In this document: one piece after another, positions 10,587 through 23,409 of the stretch
Layout of the letters: the number at the start of each line of letters is the position of its first letter
Position numbering within the stretch: the stretch's first letter is position 1
Origin: Dryococelus australis
Lineage: Eukaryota; Arthropoda; Insecta; Phasmatodea; Phasmatidae
Assembly: GCA_029891345.1 (NCBI GenBank)
Contig: CM057003.1
Span: forward strand, 13,990,709 to 14,054,708
Direction: 5' to 3'
DNA length: 64,000 nt
The notes under the pieces: model-generated
The model's database searches: none
What the model saw: only the letters and a program-made list of their open reading frames with translations
What the model was told of the DNA's origin: nothing
Program-made: the position numbers and the translations under genes

Positions 10587-10776
10587 GGCCCCACTATCGG
10601 GTTCTCTACCCACTGAGCTACTACGGCTCCACTATCGGGTTCTCTACCAACTGAGCTACTGCGGCCTCACTATAGGTTTCTCTACCCACTGAGCTATTGC
10701 GGCCCCACTATCGGGTTCTCTACCCACTCAGTTACTGCGGCCCCACTATTGGGTTCTCGAGCTACTGAGGCTCTTG
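10587..10776 (-). repeat. 38-bp array of tRNA A-box-like units
   Basis: Four units begin GGCC/GGCTCC at 10587, 10625, 10663 and 10701, exactly 38 bp apart, with a decayed fifth at 10739. On the minus strand each unit reads TAGCTCAGTGGGTAGAGAAC, very close to a tRNA D-arm/A box (TRGCNNAGTNGG). No B box (GGTTCGANNCC) follows any unit. Confidence 0.85.
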
Positions 10777-11072
10777 GGAAGGAATGTAAGACCGGCTCAT
10801 AGACAAAAAAGAAAGGAGAAATTTTTTTCAGAGCTTTTTTATGCAGCAATCATAAGAAAAGTTTAATCCAGTACCTATGTATGTACATCCCTAATCATTA
10901 TTTTTTTGGAACCGTTTGAGATATTTTCCTGGGATAAAAAGCAGCCTGTCACTCTCTGGACCTCCAACTACATCTGTGCAAAATATCACGTCGATTCGTT
11001 GCTCCATTTTGACGTGAAAGGACAAACCAACAAACAAACAAACACACTTTCGAATTTATATAGTAGTAAGGA
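10587..11072 (-). mobile_element. Element T (A-box array family), partial copy
   Basis: Starts with a 38-bp array (10587-10776), then CATAGACAAAAAAGAAAGGA, TTATGCAGCAATCATAAGAA, GGAACCGTTTGAGAT and a tail ending TTTATATAGTAGTAAGGAT after a CAAACAAACAAACA run. The same block order recurs at 61345-61570, and inverted at 59500-59690. The TAGTAAGGAT-like end resembles the tails of many arthropod SINE and RTE-type elements. The left end of the family is missing here. The minus sign marks the orientation of the tRNA-like units. Confidence 0.65.
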
Positions 11073-11079
11073 TTATAAT

Positions 11080-12110
11080 TCGTTGTCCGAAGTGAGCTTT
11101 CAGAACCTGACACTAGATTGCAATAAATTCGGCTAATTAATTGTTGTTAGGTAGTGATTTTTAAATATTGCTGCATTATTGATTATTTAATAGTAACGAG
11201 TTGGCTGATTTGAATATTTATTTATAATATGCGCCTTAACTGTTTTATTTTAAGTAAATTCGCCAACATACGTGAATTTTATATTATAAACTTTACTTTT
11301 TAAAAGTTTTAACCTTCATTTTAAATAGGTCAAACCGAACGAAGCATTTATTTTTATATACTTATTAATTATTTATTACCATTTAGTCACGTTTGTTTTG
11401 AGAAAGCCGGCCTTGCACGTCCATTGTTTACATTTACAGTACTATGCAAACATTCCCGAAAAGCGCGCGAAAGCGTTGGAAGTCTTCTTCTTTTTCTATC
11501 AACTTAAGACACATCTTGGGACAATAGTTCAGTTTTCTGAATGCTTTAGCTTGAGAGACAGGTTGACTCGGGACACGGGAGCTTGGGACAGACCCGTGAC
11601 GTCAGAGGGTCAAGTGCACCAAACAGCGTATCCTTGACCTAAGAGAGACAGGTTGGGATAACGCAGTTGTAGACAGGCCTTGACTATCGCTGCAGATGGT
11701 CGACAGGGTCTTCTCAGGGAGCTCCCCGTTTCCTCAGCATAATTCATTCCGTCGCTTCTTTCTTCCCGCCTCGTTTCATTCCATCAGTTCTTCGTGGTGG
11801 CCTTTGCGGAGGTCAACCGGCATTAACACCTACTAAACGGTGCCCTTGTGTCATACGATGGATAATTCAATAATAAATTAATTCTCTGTTGTGATCATTG
11901 ACCTGTCACTGATTCCAATAAATCAATATTTACTAATTTTTAGTACAATTTTCAGAGTTAAAAATTTCATGAAATGCTCACTGAGAAATAGGGAAAGTGC
12001 GAATGCGCAAAATTCGTTGTTAAAAAAATTATTAAACCTGTATTTCGTTCTTGCAATTTATAAAGAGCTATTTACTGCCGAGAAATTTCGTCGGAGAACT
12101 CTGCAACGCT
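11080..12110. other. Unassigned AT-rich flank of the LTR element
   Basis: No gene or family recognised. 11560-11640 and 11690-11830 are more GC-rich, but their ORF (11398-11637) has no domain. Confidence 0.4.
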
Positions 12111-12112
12111 AT

Positions 12113-13248
12113 TGATATGTGTTACAGTATTACGGCCAATCTCATTTGTTATAAAATATTATTTCTGAGATATGTAATATAAGATATGAATGTGTAATGT
12201 AATGATAAAACATCGTATATGTGAATGAGTCAGATATGTTATATTAATGATATACCTCGGCTGAACTCTATGCTGCCACGCTAAAAAATCGGTGTATTCA
12301 TCCAAATTTCCATTACCTCTGTAGTTTGAAACAATTGGATCATTAATTCTAATATACAAACAGCGAAGTCTTAATTAAAGTAAATCAATATAAACTAATA
12401 AGATTACTTTAATTTTAATACTAATAAGCGGTTTTAACAAGAGCTAACTGAAATAAACCAATTTCAAATTATATGGTACTTTTGCAGAACTTTAGTTACG
12501 AAATATTATACTATACTAATTCTCAAAATTACAAGTAACATCCGTCTGCACATTGCACATCAACCGATTTACCAACATTTGACTTTACTAGTTCTGGTGT
12601 CATAAATACATTTACATTTTCTTGGGGAAAAATGCGACTTAGCTGTGTCGAAAGTGGGAAATAACAGCAACTCTGCCGATGTCGTGGAGTCATCCTTCAC
12701 TGGTGTAGAACCCAGGAACAGCTCTCCCTCTCACCACGGACAGCACATCTCCGGGTGGTGCTCAGCGAACTCGTCCTCTGCGGGCCGGAACAGCGGAGGT
12801 GGGTGCAGAACAGGTACCTCGCCAGAATCCGCAGCCAGTATCAATCCTCTCGCAGAATTGGCTCTCCGAACACCAAACACCGCGTCGTCCTTGGTGCGAA
12901 GTTCCAACCAAGAAGTCCTCCTTCACTGGGCCGTCCTTCCGTCCGGGCTCATCGTACAGCTTATGTCGAATTACTTCTCTTTTAAATATATATATAGACA
13001 CAGCATTTAAATAGTGAGTGAATAATACTGTATCTCCGTATTTCATACTCAGAACTGCCTTCTATTCGGAGCTGGCCTCTTACTGATTCCAAATTAGAAT
13101 GAATAAGTTTTTTATTCTAAAAGAATATTGTTTTAAAAAATCAATAAAATGTGATAGGCCAGCTGGTGTGGCCTCATTCTTTTGAGAAAAGAAAAGGTAG
13201 TTCTTGTTACAAAGATAAATACTCATGCGAAGAAACCATTGATAATCA
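12113..13248 (-). repeat. 3' LTR of the retrotransposon
   Basis: Paired with 20582-21685. In element orientation it begins TGATTATC and ends GTAACACATATCA. The GC-rich middle (about 12640-12960) is almost unchanged between the two LTRs. It has about 30 bp near 12540-12570 that the other LTR lacks. Similarity continues weakly for about 15 bp beyond the left edge, so that boundary is approximate. Confidence 0.85.
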
Positions 13249-15030
13249 TTTCATAGCTTATACAACACAACTGTCAAAATAAAATAAATAAGTTTACACA
13301 TAACACATTGAACATACGCTTAACATCTTATGCATTGCATTAAAGTATGGCATTTAAATCAAATTTAAAGACATAAAATAATCATTATAAAGTCATAAAT
13401 ATAGAAGTGTTACAGAAGTTCCCCTACATTTTGACAAAGTTCTGACAAGTCAGCTGGGTTAAAATTTATTAATATTAATGTAACACTTCATTTAGCAATT
13501 AAGAGTATAGGTCATTTCATCATTTACAACTCAATACGTAAATATATATATATATATAATCTACGCAAACAAACGTTCATTTGGCTTAGCCATGTATATT
13601 AAAATTGTTTACGTCCAACATCGATTGTTATTAAATTATTGAGAATCAAAATCTTATATTTATTAATAAATATTGTCACCATCTCCATCATCAGTAGAGA
13701 CGTTCTTGCTTCGATCAATCTTAGAGTCCTCGAACATTCGTCTCAGCTGCCGCAGATGAGAGGAGCTGCCTCACTTTAATCTTCTCTGCTGTAACACTTG
13801 TTAAACTTGCCAGTTCAAGTTTTAAATTATTTATCATTACAACTTCTATCAACAATTCGTTCACTTTTCAGTTAATGTGTATTCTATTTGTCTTGGCTTA
13901 GCAAAAAAAAAAATGTTTTTCCTTCGGCTAACACTTATTGAAAGTTTCTGAATATATTATTTTTTTCACGCTTTACACTCGTTTATAAAACTGTCTTTCA
14001 GGCAAAATATGTCGGTGTAAAGTCAATGTTCTTTTAGCTCACATGCAAATGACACTTTTTCTCATTTCAAGTGCATTAATCAATATAGGCAATCATAAGA
14101 TGTCAAGACTGTACAGACCAGTGTTGACCATAATTGACTACTATTGGTTTCTAGAAATATCTGAAAATTATATCAGGTCACCATAAAATAATACTACGTT
14201 CATAAGAAAAATTACTGGATAAAACATAAAACTTCATTGATGTTTATCAATCTTACATCTATACAGCAATTACTTCTGAAACCTTAGTTCAGGAGCATAA
14301 ATGATGTGTGTGTTAAATGAAAAACAATAAAACAATTCGAAGACATCTAGAATAGGAGTTGTATGAAGAACCTGATCGAAACCAACTAAATAAGTATTCA
14401 TTCAGAAGACCCTACCAAAAAAACCTTACATGTGTTTTCCTTTCCCAAGTTCCCGTTTAATTCTAGCAACACTTGCAGTCGGAAGTTCACTTACTCATTT
14501 GCAGGTTTTATTTATTTTTGGTCAGACTTTCTGCATAGAGATTGCGTGTTTCAAAATAGAACGTTTAACATTGGTTGATTACTATATTTGCACATTTATT
14601 TATTTACTCACGAATTTTCCGTCGGTGGTTATCTTCATTACTGTTACGAACTTAATGGTTTTATGATTGAGTATAGCGAATTACATGTTTCTCAATAACA
14701 TCGCTTCCATTCTTTACGACAGACAAAACATAAGAAAAACGCTGGAACTTTTTGCATACATTAGCAACCTTTTACAGTGAAATATTCGCTGTGGCGAACA
14801 AAGCAATATAGGGCAAATAAATTGCAATATGCACATTTGACATGGAACAAATTATATCATATTCTGACGTCTTTCAGCTATGCCTGATCAAATCCTTTCC
14901 ACATCGGTGAACCAAGGCTCGCCCCATATAATACTTATCTTATAAAATCCGCATTTAGCGACAATTCTTCACTGCAATAAACTTCCATAATTACTCAACA
15001 ACATTATTCCCCAGCCTATATATATATTTA
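13249..15030 (-). other. 3' region of the LTR element, no domain seen
   Basis: AT-rich sequence lying between the integrase end and the 3' LTR. On the minus strand, around 13690-13800, a short readable stretch occurs, but no env-like or other known domain is visible. It could be a 3' untranslated region or a later insertion. Confidence 0.4.
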
Positions 15031-18000
15031 CTCTTGTCTTCCAAATTTTCCCTCTATCCCTGCGTAATAGGAAATTGATATTCTCTCAGAGCTATGATAT
15101 AGCGTCCTAGGACCTTGTCAGAGTCCGGAAAAACCACTTCTTAACATTTGTTGTTGATTATTTTAGATATCTTTACCGAACCGATGTAGAGTAGCCTCAA
15201 CTTCTTGGAAATAAATTCCCATGCTCTACTGATACAATTTGCTCTTATTAAAACCAATTGACCTACACTTGACTTCTTCTTCTGCGACTACTTCGCATAC
15301 TTGCGGCATCGATCAGCTGCTAGAATTAACTTCTTCCGGGCGAACTCCAATATTTCTTGTTTCGCTTCTTCTGTCTTGTCTTCGGTTTCTTTATGGGTCG
15401 ATTCTGGAGGTGATGTTAACATAGACATATCAAAGATCTCTGATCTCCGGCCTGTCAGTGCCTCTAGAGGGGTTATAGCGGTAGATTCATGCACTGTATT
15501 GTTCATGACATATTATATAGTGGGTAGCTTATCTCTCCTGTTCTGGTGTGAGTTGTGACACAGAATACTTTGCATATTTCCTAGAGACTTCATTCTTCGC
15601 TCGACGGGTTTTCCTCTGGGATATCCTACAGAGGACGAGGTAGGTAACACGCCCAGTTTCCTCGTACCTGCCTGCCATACCTTTCCTCCTGTGAATGAGT
15701 TCCCTTATCTGACAGTAAGCATCTTGGTCGTCCTACCCGTTGTACGAAAGCTTTTAGTTTCGCCAGTATTGTATGTGAATTCGCCTGTACTGGGGCGTAC
15801 AACTTAGTGTATTAGGAGAATGTGTCCATCATTAAGAACACATTGGACACTTTAGCTTTTGACTGCAGCAAAGGACCGAATAGATCTACGGACACGAAAT
15901 CCTAAGGTTTTTCTCGAATGATAGGCTGCAATTCCCCTAACAAGTGCTCTTGAGCATGCTTGCACCTCTTACACAAATCACACGTTCGTAGTGCCTTTGT
16001 TACTAGTGGTTGCATTTGGTTGAAATAGAACTGCCGTCAGAGTGCCTTATAAGTTTGACGAATTCCTACGTGCCCTAGCATTTCATGCGCATCGAGTATC
16101 AATTTCAATTACAGCTTCTCTGGAATTATCGGTTTCCACTCTGGCTCGAAGTGTTTCCTGTTCCTACTACTATAAAATAAAATTCCGTCATCCGTTTTAT
16201 AATACACTGTGTGTAACGGGTGATCGTCAGGTAATTGTGCTAGCTTTTCGAATACTTTGCTACAAAATTTGTCATCTTGTTGTTCGGTAGCCAAATTCTT
16301 GAGATTTTCTTGCCACACATCCTTGGACAATGGTGATTTGCTCATCGGAGTAACGAAATACCCGTTTGGCTGCTTATCCTTATGAAGTACATCTTCATCA
16401 GCCATCCTGCTTAAAACATCGGCAATAACGTTATTTGAACCCTTGATATGGCGGTATTCGTTGTCGAATTCCTGAATTAACGGGGCCCATCTGGTTAGGC
16501 GACTGTAAAAAATTGTACCGACTCGCGAACGTTTTGCTGAGAGTTTGACTTGCCGTGACTACTGTTTTTTCTTTTCTCTGTTGGTCACACTGGGCTAGCT
16601 AGTACCTAAAGCGTACGTTTTACAGTTTTTTAACCTCTTCAAAAGCTCGTTGTCTAGCCGCAGTCCATTCCCAGATAATTACTTTCCATAACAACTCAAA
16701 CAATGGCAAAGCGGTAATGGCTACCTGATTGGAATAGTTTCGGTGGACTACAACTACTCCCGAAAATGATCTTAGTTGCTTTACATCGCGGGATACTGGA
16801 AAATGAGTTATCGCAATAAATTTGTCAGGTGCAGTTTTCATGCCCTCGGGAGTTATGATATATCCCAGAAAAGGAACCTCTTCCCTGCAAAACAAAGATT
16901 TTAGAAGTTTCGCTCTCATTCCCGCTGCAGCGAGCTGGTGCAATACTACATTAATATTTTCCAAGTGCGTTTCAAAAGTAGGCGAAGCGATGAGAATATA
17001 GTCTGCATGTGATCTAGCGAACTCTGCGCAACTCTCTACCAGTCAGATTCATGCACTGCGTAAACTGAGCTACCGCATTGCGAAGGCCGAATGGAAGTAC
17101 TTGGGAGGTATACTGTTGATTTCGGAATAGGAATCCGGTGTATTGTTTTGAGTTCTCATCTAGTGGAATTTGCCAGAAGCCGTGCGTTAAGTCTATGGTC
17201 CTCTAATACTTAACACCGTCATACAGCCTTAACAATTCCTCAGTAGGACGTGGGATTTCCCTAACCTTGACTGTTATTGCATCAATGCGTCTGGCGTCTA
17301 TACACAATCTTACGGAACCATCCTTTTTTCTTACGCACACCATCGGATTTGCATATGGACTAGAGGAATGTTTAATTATATTCCATTCCAAGATTTGCTT
17401 TAAATACACTTCCGCCTCCCGCATAAACTTAGCCGGTATGGGATATGAACGGCAGTGAAATGGTGCGCCTGGTGTTACCTCTATGTTGGTTTGAAAAATT
17501 TTGTTTCTCCCTGGTCGTTCAGAAAATATTTGCTGGTGTGCGAAAAGTATATGTTGCAATTTATTTCTTTGCTCGCATGGAATATTTTCAATACTGGAAA
17601 CTGCTTTTTGAATTGATTCTAATTTCTCAGTCTCACAAGACTTCTTAAAAGGCGGATTTATGGATAAAGCATTCCTTTCTGATTAAATTAACGAAACAAT
17701 CAGAAACTTCCCAATCGTCTGGAAAAGTTACAGCGCGATCATTGATTTCTGTGGTACTGATCATCGAACCACCGAAGTCAAGTTCCACCTGGTATTTTGA
17801 CATGAAGTCCACGCCCAGTATCAGTGGTTTTGTCAGTCCTTTGATGACTAAAGCTGACACAAGTTTTGGGCTTCTTAAACCCTTACTAACTCGCATTACC
17901 TGTCGATTAATAATGGAACTAGATTTAGAAGTGGCACCTCCAATTCTCAAACGAGGTACAGGAACACTAGGTAGAGTTTGTCCCATGGCTACAATATCAT

Positions 18001-18110
18001 TACACAATTTTTCTGACACTACTAACTTCGGCTCCACTGTACAGTAAAACAGATACCTGTACATCATATACTTTCAAAACTAATTCAGGACACTAAATTT
18101 CATGCGAGTT
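15030..18110 (-). pseudogene. pol: protease, RT, RNase H remnant, integrase (broken)
   Basis: Protease: the flap side ends in ILGVDF (about 17800), but the active-site triad reads YSG rather than DSG (Tyr codon 18039-18041), and a frameshift follows. Reverse transcriptase: SSPYANP and KKDGSVRLCID (17330-17400) match fingers and palm. A stop lies at 17203-17205. HGFWQIP and LPFGL follow. The catalytic YxDD box reads HADY (16998-17009). The thumb has FLGYIITPEG. RNase H is mostly deleted near 16405-16620, leaving only its end. Integrase has an HHCC finger (HEMLGH ... CDLC, 15925-16080), the first core Asp in SVDLFGP, stops near 16025 and 15902, and NNTVHEST (15445-15506) near the end of the core. 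The result is a dead polyprotein. Confidence 0.85.
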
Positions 18111-18399
18111 CTCTGGTTCGTCAACTGACTCAGAAAGTAAAAATTCACTGTCACTTTGTTCCAATGATACCGCTTGTACTACTTCTGTAGGTAAATTTGT
18201 TTCATCTTCATCCCTGGTGTTAGATAAGCTATTACTTGTGTGCATGTTGGACCCTTCTGGAAGTACGGTGTTTGCTAAGGCCAGAGATGGGGATTCGTAT
18301 TCTCTGACCTTTAGTAGTTTACCCGATAATCTCTATCATTCCCGTATCCATTTACCGCCTGTCCTTTGTTCATGTGCTGTAGTTGCGGCATTGGCGAAT

Positions 18400-20342
18400 G
18401 AAGGCTTACGAGGGTCGAGCGGAGTTTGATTTCTGAAATAGCCTTCGCTTACGTCATTCTGAAAATCAGGGTTTCGAAAACGTGGAGAGTGCGGGCGGCG
18501 ATCGTGGGCTCGAATTATTTATTCTTTGATCTTGCCCATACCTTTCGTCCGTTCTCCGTGGCGATTTTTCTCTCTGACTTGTTCGTTGTTCGTCTCGACC
18601 GTCGGATATATCGCTTTCCCGTACGTCAGGCTGTCGTGCTTCGCAGTCGTCGTCAGCTTCCCTATTGTCGCGATTTGTTTACCGCCACCACGCGGTTTCC
18701 GTCTGTAGTTCTGCCGGTTTCTTTTGCCGTCAGAGCTTCTCTGGGAAAACCTACGGCCTCTGTACGACCTCTGTGGATTCCTTGGATATCTATCACCATG
18801 TTGGTAATCCTGCCTTGTACCAATAACACTGGCATGAGGATTCCTGTCGTATCTAACGTGCCCATTGTAATTCGGTTCGAATTCCCTTGTTACACGGGAA
18901 GTGCATGATCAGACTTGGTAGTATTTTGGCTATCTCGATTTCCCGATTGTCTTTTGTGATTTCCCGATAACATCGAACGCGAGTAGTTCTTCTTGAAACG
19001 TCGCTATGCAACCACCATGCCGCCCTGCCCAGCGCGCTGGGCACTTAAATGGGAGCTGCCTCAGAGTCATTGCTATGAACTCTTCATGTGACACCAGGGG
19101 ATCCAAATTACGAGAACGCTCGTACATGTCAGCCAAATGTTCCTCGAGTGGCTTGCATTTGCCTGGCCAAAACCACTTGGCACGTAGTTGTGCGCGAACA
19201 TTTCCTTGCACTTTTCTACTCCAAAAATTCGTTAAGAATTCCTCTTTAAAATCATTGTAAGTATCAGTCTCTGTCTTATTTATACCCCACCAGTAATACG
19301 CAGTAGATTTTAAACTCAAAGCTATGCACCGTAGCTTGTCTTTATCACTCAGGTTAAAGAGCTGAGAATACTCGTCAAACTTATTCAGAAAATTGACCGG
19401 GTTTTTCGCCGGATTTACCCTCGAACGTATGCATTTCGTCTGCCCACGTCTTACTCGGGTGGTGGAGTAATGTGTTCAATGGCAACAAGGCGGATGTGTC
19501 GTTTGCGGGCCGTTCGGATTCCGTCCGTTCCGGTCGTTTTGAAAACGATATCGGACCGCTTACATCGTCTACGAGTACTGATCTGGGACTGGTGTTATCT
19601 AACCTCAATTCACTCATAGATCTAAGAACACAATCGATTTCATCTGTGACAAAATTTATCTGTTCCCCCACCTGGTCAAATTTCGACTCGTTTCTTTCTC
19701 TCCCCCCGCGAACTAGTGCCTCGGTATGTTCGCATCTTTGTTGTATTTGGCATCCAAAAGAATTGAGTTGGAAAGAAATTCTACCTTCCAATTACACCGG
19801 GTTGTTATCTATGCTAGCTGTGTGATGTTTGCAGCTTTCCACCGCTACTTCTAATTCCGCCCTGTTCGCTATATATTCCCGTGACGCGTCTGAGGAATGC
19901 GCTAGTTCCTGGTTCAAGGTTTTTATTTCCTGTTGTACCTGCGATATACTGTCAGTCATTGCTTGACTTGATTGAGAAATTTGCATTGTGGGAATAAACT
20001 GAAAAGACTCCTTTTGCTCCACCAAAGCCTGTCCGAACTATTCACTTAATCGTCTTTCTGTTTGCTCCATCCGTTCTGATTGCTCCCTGAATAACAAGGT
20101 CATCTATTGCATTATCCCTCTCCGATTGGCTAGACATTACCCTAGTCTGTTCTGTTTGTTCCATCCGTTCTGATTGCTCCCTGGATAACAAGGTCATCTA
20201 TAGCATTATCCCTCTCCGATTGGCTAGACATTACCCTAGTCTGTTCTGTTGATTGCTCTGGGTTAGTCACCTGACCTGTTGAATTACCTTCAATGTCGCT
20301 TGAAGCTAACTATTCTGTCAGTGTACTTGTCCCTGCCATCAT
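18400..20342 (-). pseudogene. gag: capsid-like domain and basic tail (broken)
   Basis: Starts near 20342 with an early stop around 20310. The N-terminal part is rich in Gln, Glu and Ser and looks coiled-coil (19792-20280). A direct 94-bp duplication lies inside it. The capsid core (18930-19360) contains AYYWW, FLTNFWSR and LEEHLADMYERSRNLDP, the pattern of retrotransposon gag proteins. A very basic Arg-rich stretch (about 18650-18830) probably served as nucleocapsid. I see no CCHC zinc knuckle. Several frame breaks separate these parts. Confidence 0.75.
20059..20246 (-). repeat. 94-bp direct duplication inside gag
   Basis: TTTGCTCCATCCGTTCTGAT at 20061 and TTTGTTCCATCCGTTCTGAT at 20155 start two nearly identical units. 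94 is not divisible by three, so the duplication shifts the gag frame. It probably arose after or during decay. Confidence 0.9.
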
Positions 20343-20581
20343 ATTATCCGTGCGATACTCCAATCTCTTATAGTCTATTGCGGCGGTGTTTCGCAAACAA
20401 TATGCAGTGCTTGATTCTCGACTCATATCAATTCCAAAGAATAAACGACTCTACTCTGGTTTATCTGTGGAAGTAATAAATATTTCTTTCCATGATTAGC
20501 AGTATAGTAGTATCTGGTTATCGTGAGCTTAAATTCTCGTAGCCTTCACGTTGGGACGACAAAAGAATACTGTAACACTAT

Positions 20582-21685
20582 TGATATGTGTTACAACATT
20601 ACGGCCAATCTCATTGGCTATAAAGTATTATTTCTGAGATATGTAATATAAGATATGAATGTGTAATGTAATGATAAAACATCGTATATGTGAATGAGTC
20701 TGATATGTTATATTAATAATATACCTCGGCTGAACTCTATGCTGCCACCCTAAAAAATCGGTGTATTCATCCAAATTTCCATTACTTCTGTAGTATGAAA
20801 CAATTGGATCATTAATTATAATAAACAAACAGCGAAGTCTTAATTCAAGTAAATCAATAGAAACTAATAAGATTACTTTAATTTTAATACTAATGAGCGG
20901 TTTTAACAAGAGCTAACTGAAATAAACCAATTTCAAATTATATGGTACTTTTGCAGAACTTTAGTTACGAAATATTATACTATACTAATTCTCAAAATTA
21001 CAAGCAACACCAGTCATTTGACTTTACTAGTTCTGGTGTCATAAATACATTTACATTTTCTTGGGGAAAAATACGACTTAGCTGTGTCGAAAGTGGGAAA
21101 TAACTGCAACTCTGCCGATGTCGTGGAGTCATCCTTCACTGGAGTAGAACCCAGGAACAGCTCTCCCTCTCACCACGGACAGCACATCTCCGGGTGGTGC
21201 TCAGCGAACTCGTCCTCTGCGGGCCGGAACAGCGGAGGTGGGTGCAGAACAGGTACCTCTCCAGAATCCGCAGCCAGTATCACTCCTCTCGCAGAATTGG
21301 CTCTCCGAACACCAAACACCGCGTCGTCCTTGGTGCGAAGTTCCAACCAAGAAGTCCTCCTTCACTGGGCCGTCCTTCCGTCCGGGCTCATCGTACAGCT
21401 TATGTCGAATTACTTCTCTTTTAAAGATATATAAGCTCAGCATTTCAATAGTGCGTGAATAATTCTGTATCTCCGTATTTCATACTCAGAACTGCCTTCT
21501 ATTCGGAGCTGGCCTCTTACTGATTCCAAATTAGAATGAATAAGTTTTTTATTCTAAAAGAATATTGTTTTAAAAAATCAATAAAATGTGATAGGCCAGC
21601 TGGTGTGGCCTCATTCTTTTGAGGAAAGAAAAGGCAGTTCTTGTTACAAAGATAAATACTCATGCAAAGAAACCATAGATAATCA
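20582..21685 (-). repeat. 5' LTR of the retrotransposon
   Basis: This copy lies upstream of gag on the minus strand, so it would carry the promoter. The interior next to it (about 20545-20581) contains CGTCCCAACGTG on the minus strand, about 20 bases in, reminiscent of a tRNA primer-binding site. I cannot name the primer. Short ORFs in the GC-rich middle recur in both LTRs only because the sequence is duplicated. Confidence 0.85.
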
Positions 21686-21689
21686 TTAG

Positions 21690-23185
21690 ACTTACATAGT
21701 CTTTATTTTCAGCTAAACAAATTTACTTTACTGTGGATAGAAACATATATAAAGCTAGATCGTGAAACAGTTCATAAAATGCTGTAAAATACTCATTTCC
21801 TATTTACAAAAAAAAAAACCCTAGGAGTCCAGTGGCTTTCCGGGAAGAAAATTTATAATGTAGAAATTTTCAAAAGGAAAAAAATATGAGGCAGTACAGC
21901 TCAGAAACGATTTAAAAATCATGTCAAGTAACATCCTAGAAACCTTTGTAACTGTATTTGCTTCACAACTTCGTTTCGAACGCGTATCCCGTATAAGCCG
22001 GATTATCTCTTTGTACTATCGTTGCCAAGAGATGTGAACTTAATTGATTACACAATACGACTGACTGCATGTTTATGAAAGCACGATGAAAATTTCTCGC
22101 ATCTTATAAGCTGCTACATGACGTGATCGTCGTTGTAAAGTCTCTTCGTTCATATTTGCACTATGCAAATTACCAACCTTATAAATGCGATACTAAATTT
22201 AAAAAAATTCAATTTTCTTGTAAATAACATATTTCATATTCCGTTAAAAGATAATGACTCAAAAGGTTAAATTTAAAATTTCAGCAAGTTTTCAGCTGCA
22301 CTTTCATTTTAAAATAAGTTACGAAACAAATAATAAAGTTTAGTTTGCTTTAATAGTGTGTGTAGACTGTGTTTATTGTCGAGCAGAAATAAAAGAATAT
22401 GATTCAAATAGGACATTACAGAATTAATATCAACGTAAGTCCGGTGTTGCTGTAAATTTATTTAAAAGAGGGAAGTAGATAGTAAGTGCCAATCCTAGAC
22501 CACCTTCCAGATTCTTAATAAATCAAACAAAACAAATATCAAGAAAATAACAAATGTAAGAAAATAACAAGTAAATAATTTACTTCTTAACAGTTTGAGT
22601 ACTGCCGACATAATACCACGTCTCCTGAATTTGAGTTGCGCGTGGAGTTCGCCGTAACATTACGACGCGCGCATTCGTTGAAGAGATTTGCGAAGAAATA
22701 TAACTTCGACAGCAGTATTCACCAGCAGTGCACTACAACGTAATATTACGTGAGGCCAGCACTCGAAGTGTAATTACTCAAATGAACAGGATGGAATGGA
22801 AATTATTGTAGGTAGAAAAGAAACGCTTGTTTGGAACATCTCGAAGTGGGAACTACACCTGCAAAAAGCCGGCCAATAATGAACGTTGTTCACTGTAGTA
22901 AGCGTGTCCAATGTTGTGTGAACCAATAGGACGGTTTCAAATGAGAATACACGAACGAAGAGAACTTATGGTCATGTACTCGTGAATAAAAGTAATTCAC
23001 TTCCAGCTTGCCTTCGTTGTCTGCAAATCCATGTCGCAGTCAAAGAGTTAAATTCTCAACAAATATTCCGAATATCATACAAATAATTTACTGAGAAAAA
23101 TTTTTAATAATTGTTATCAATAGGTAGAGACTCTTATAATTCGTGTAATCATTCAGCACCAATATATGCGGGATATACAATTAGG
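21690..23185. other. Unassigned AT-rich stretch
   Basis: Right flank of the LTR element. No ORF of note, no RNA gene and no repeat shared with the rest of the window was seen. Confidence 0.45.
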
Positions 23186-23409
23186 TATAGGCTGTTCACG
23201 GTAAAGTGAGCGCTTTTGAGGCCATAGTTACTTTTTCCTTTCAGCCATTTCTTATCCTTTAACCACTTTTTAAAATAAATATAGCCATGCAAGTAATAAA
23301 CACAATGTATATATTCCACTGCAGTCTGAATTTAACGTAATAAGCTATTGACTATTATTCCAAATGAGAGGTATTTCAAAAGGGTTCACTTTACAGTGAA
23401 TAACCTATA
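23186..23409 (+). mobile_element. MITE family M1, short form
   Basis: Left end TATAGGCTGTTCACGGTAAA and right end complement TATAGGTTATTCACTGTAAA give inverted repeats of about 30 bp. Length is 224 bp. The interior, with TTTTTCCTTTCAGCCATTT, matches the copy at 42.6 kb and not the long form. Confidence 0.85.

Larger units (their letters stand above)
12113..21685 (-). mobile_element. Degenerate Ty3/gypsy-type LTR retrotransposon
   Basis: Two near-identical repeats of 1136 and 1104 bp flank a 7.3-kb interior. On the minus strand, in order, the interior carries gag, protease, reverse transcriptase, RNase H remnant and integrase, which is the Ty3/gypsy order. The LTRs read TG to CA and differ by eye at only a few percent plus one short deletion. 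All genes are broken: stops, frameshifts, lost catalytic residues and an RNase H deletion. I saw no matching 4-6-bp target duplication and no clear polypurine tract. The copy cannot move itself but could be mobilised by relatives. Confidence 0.85.

Noticed and set aside
12645-13046. Paired ORFs repeated at 12.7 and 21.2 kb as a duplicated gene
   Set aside because: They lie inside the two LTRs on both strands. Similarity reflects LTR identity, and no domain is visible.
13249-15030. An env gene downstream of pol
   Set aside because: No signal peptide, membrane segment or fusion-protein-like pattern could be read in any minus-strand frame.
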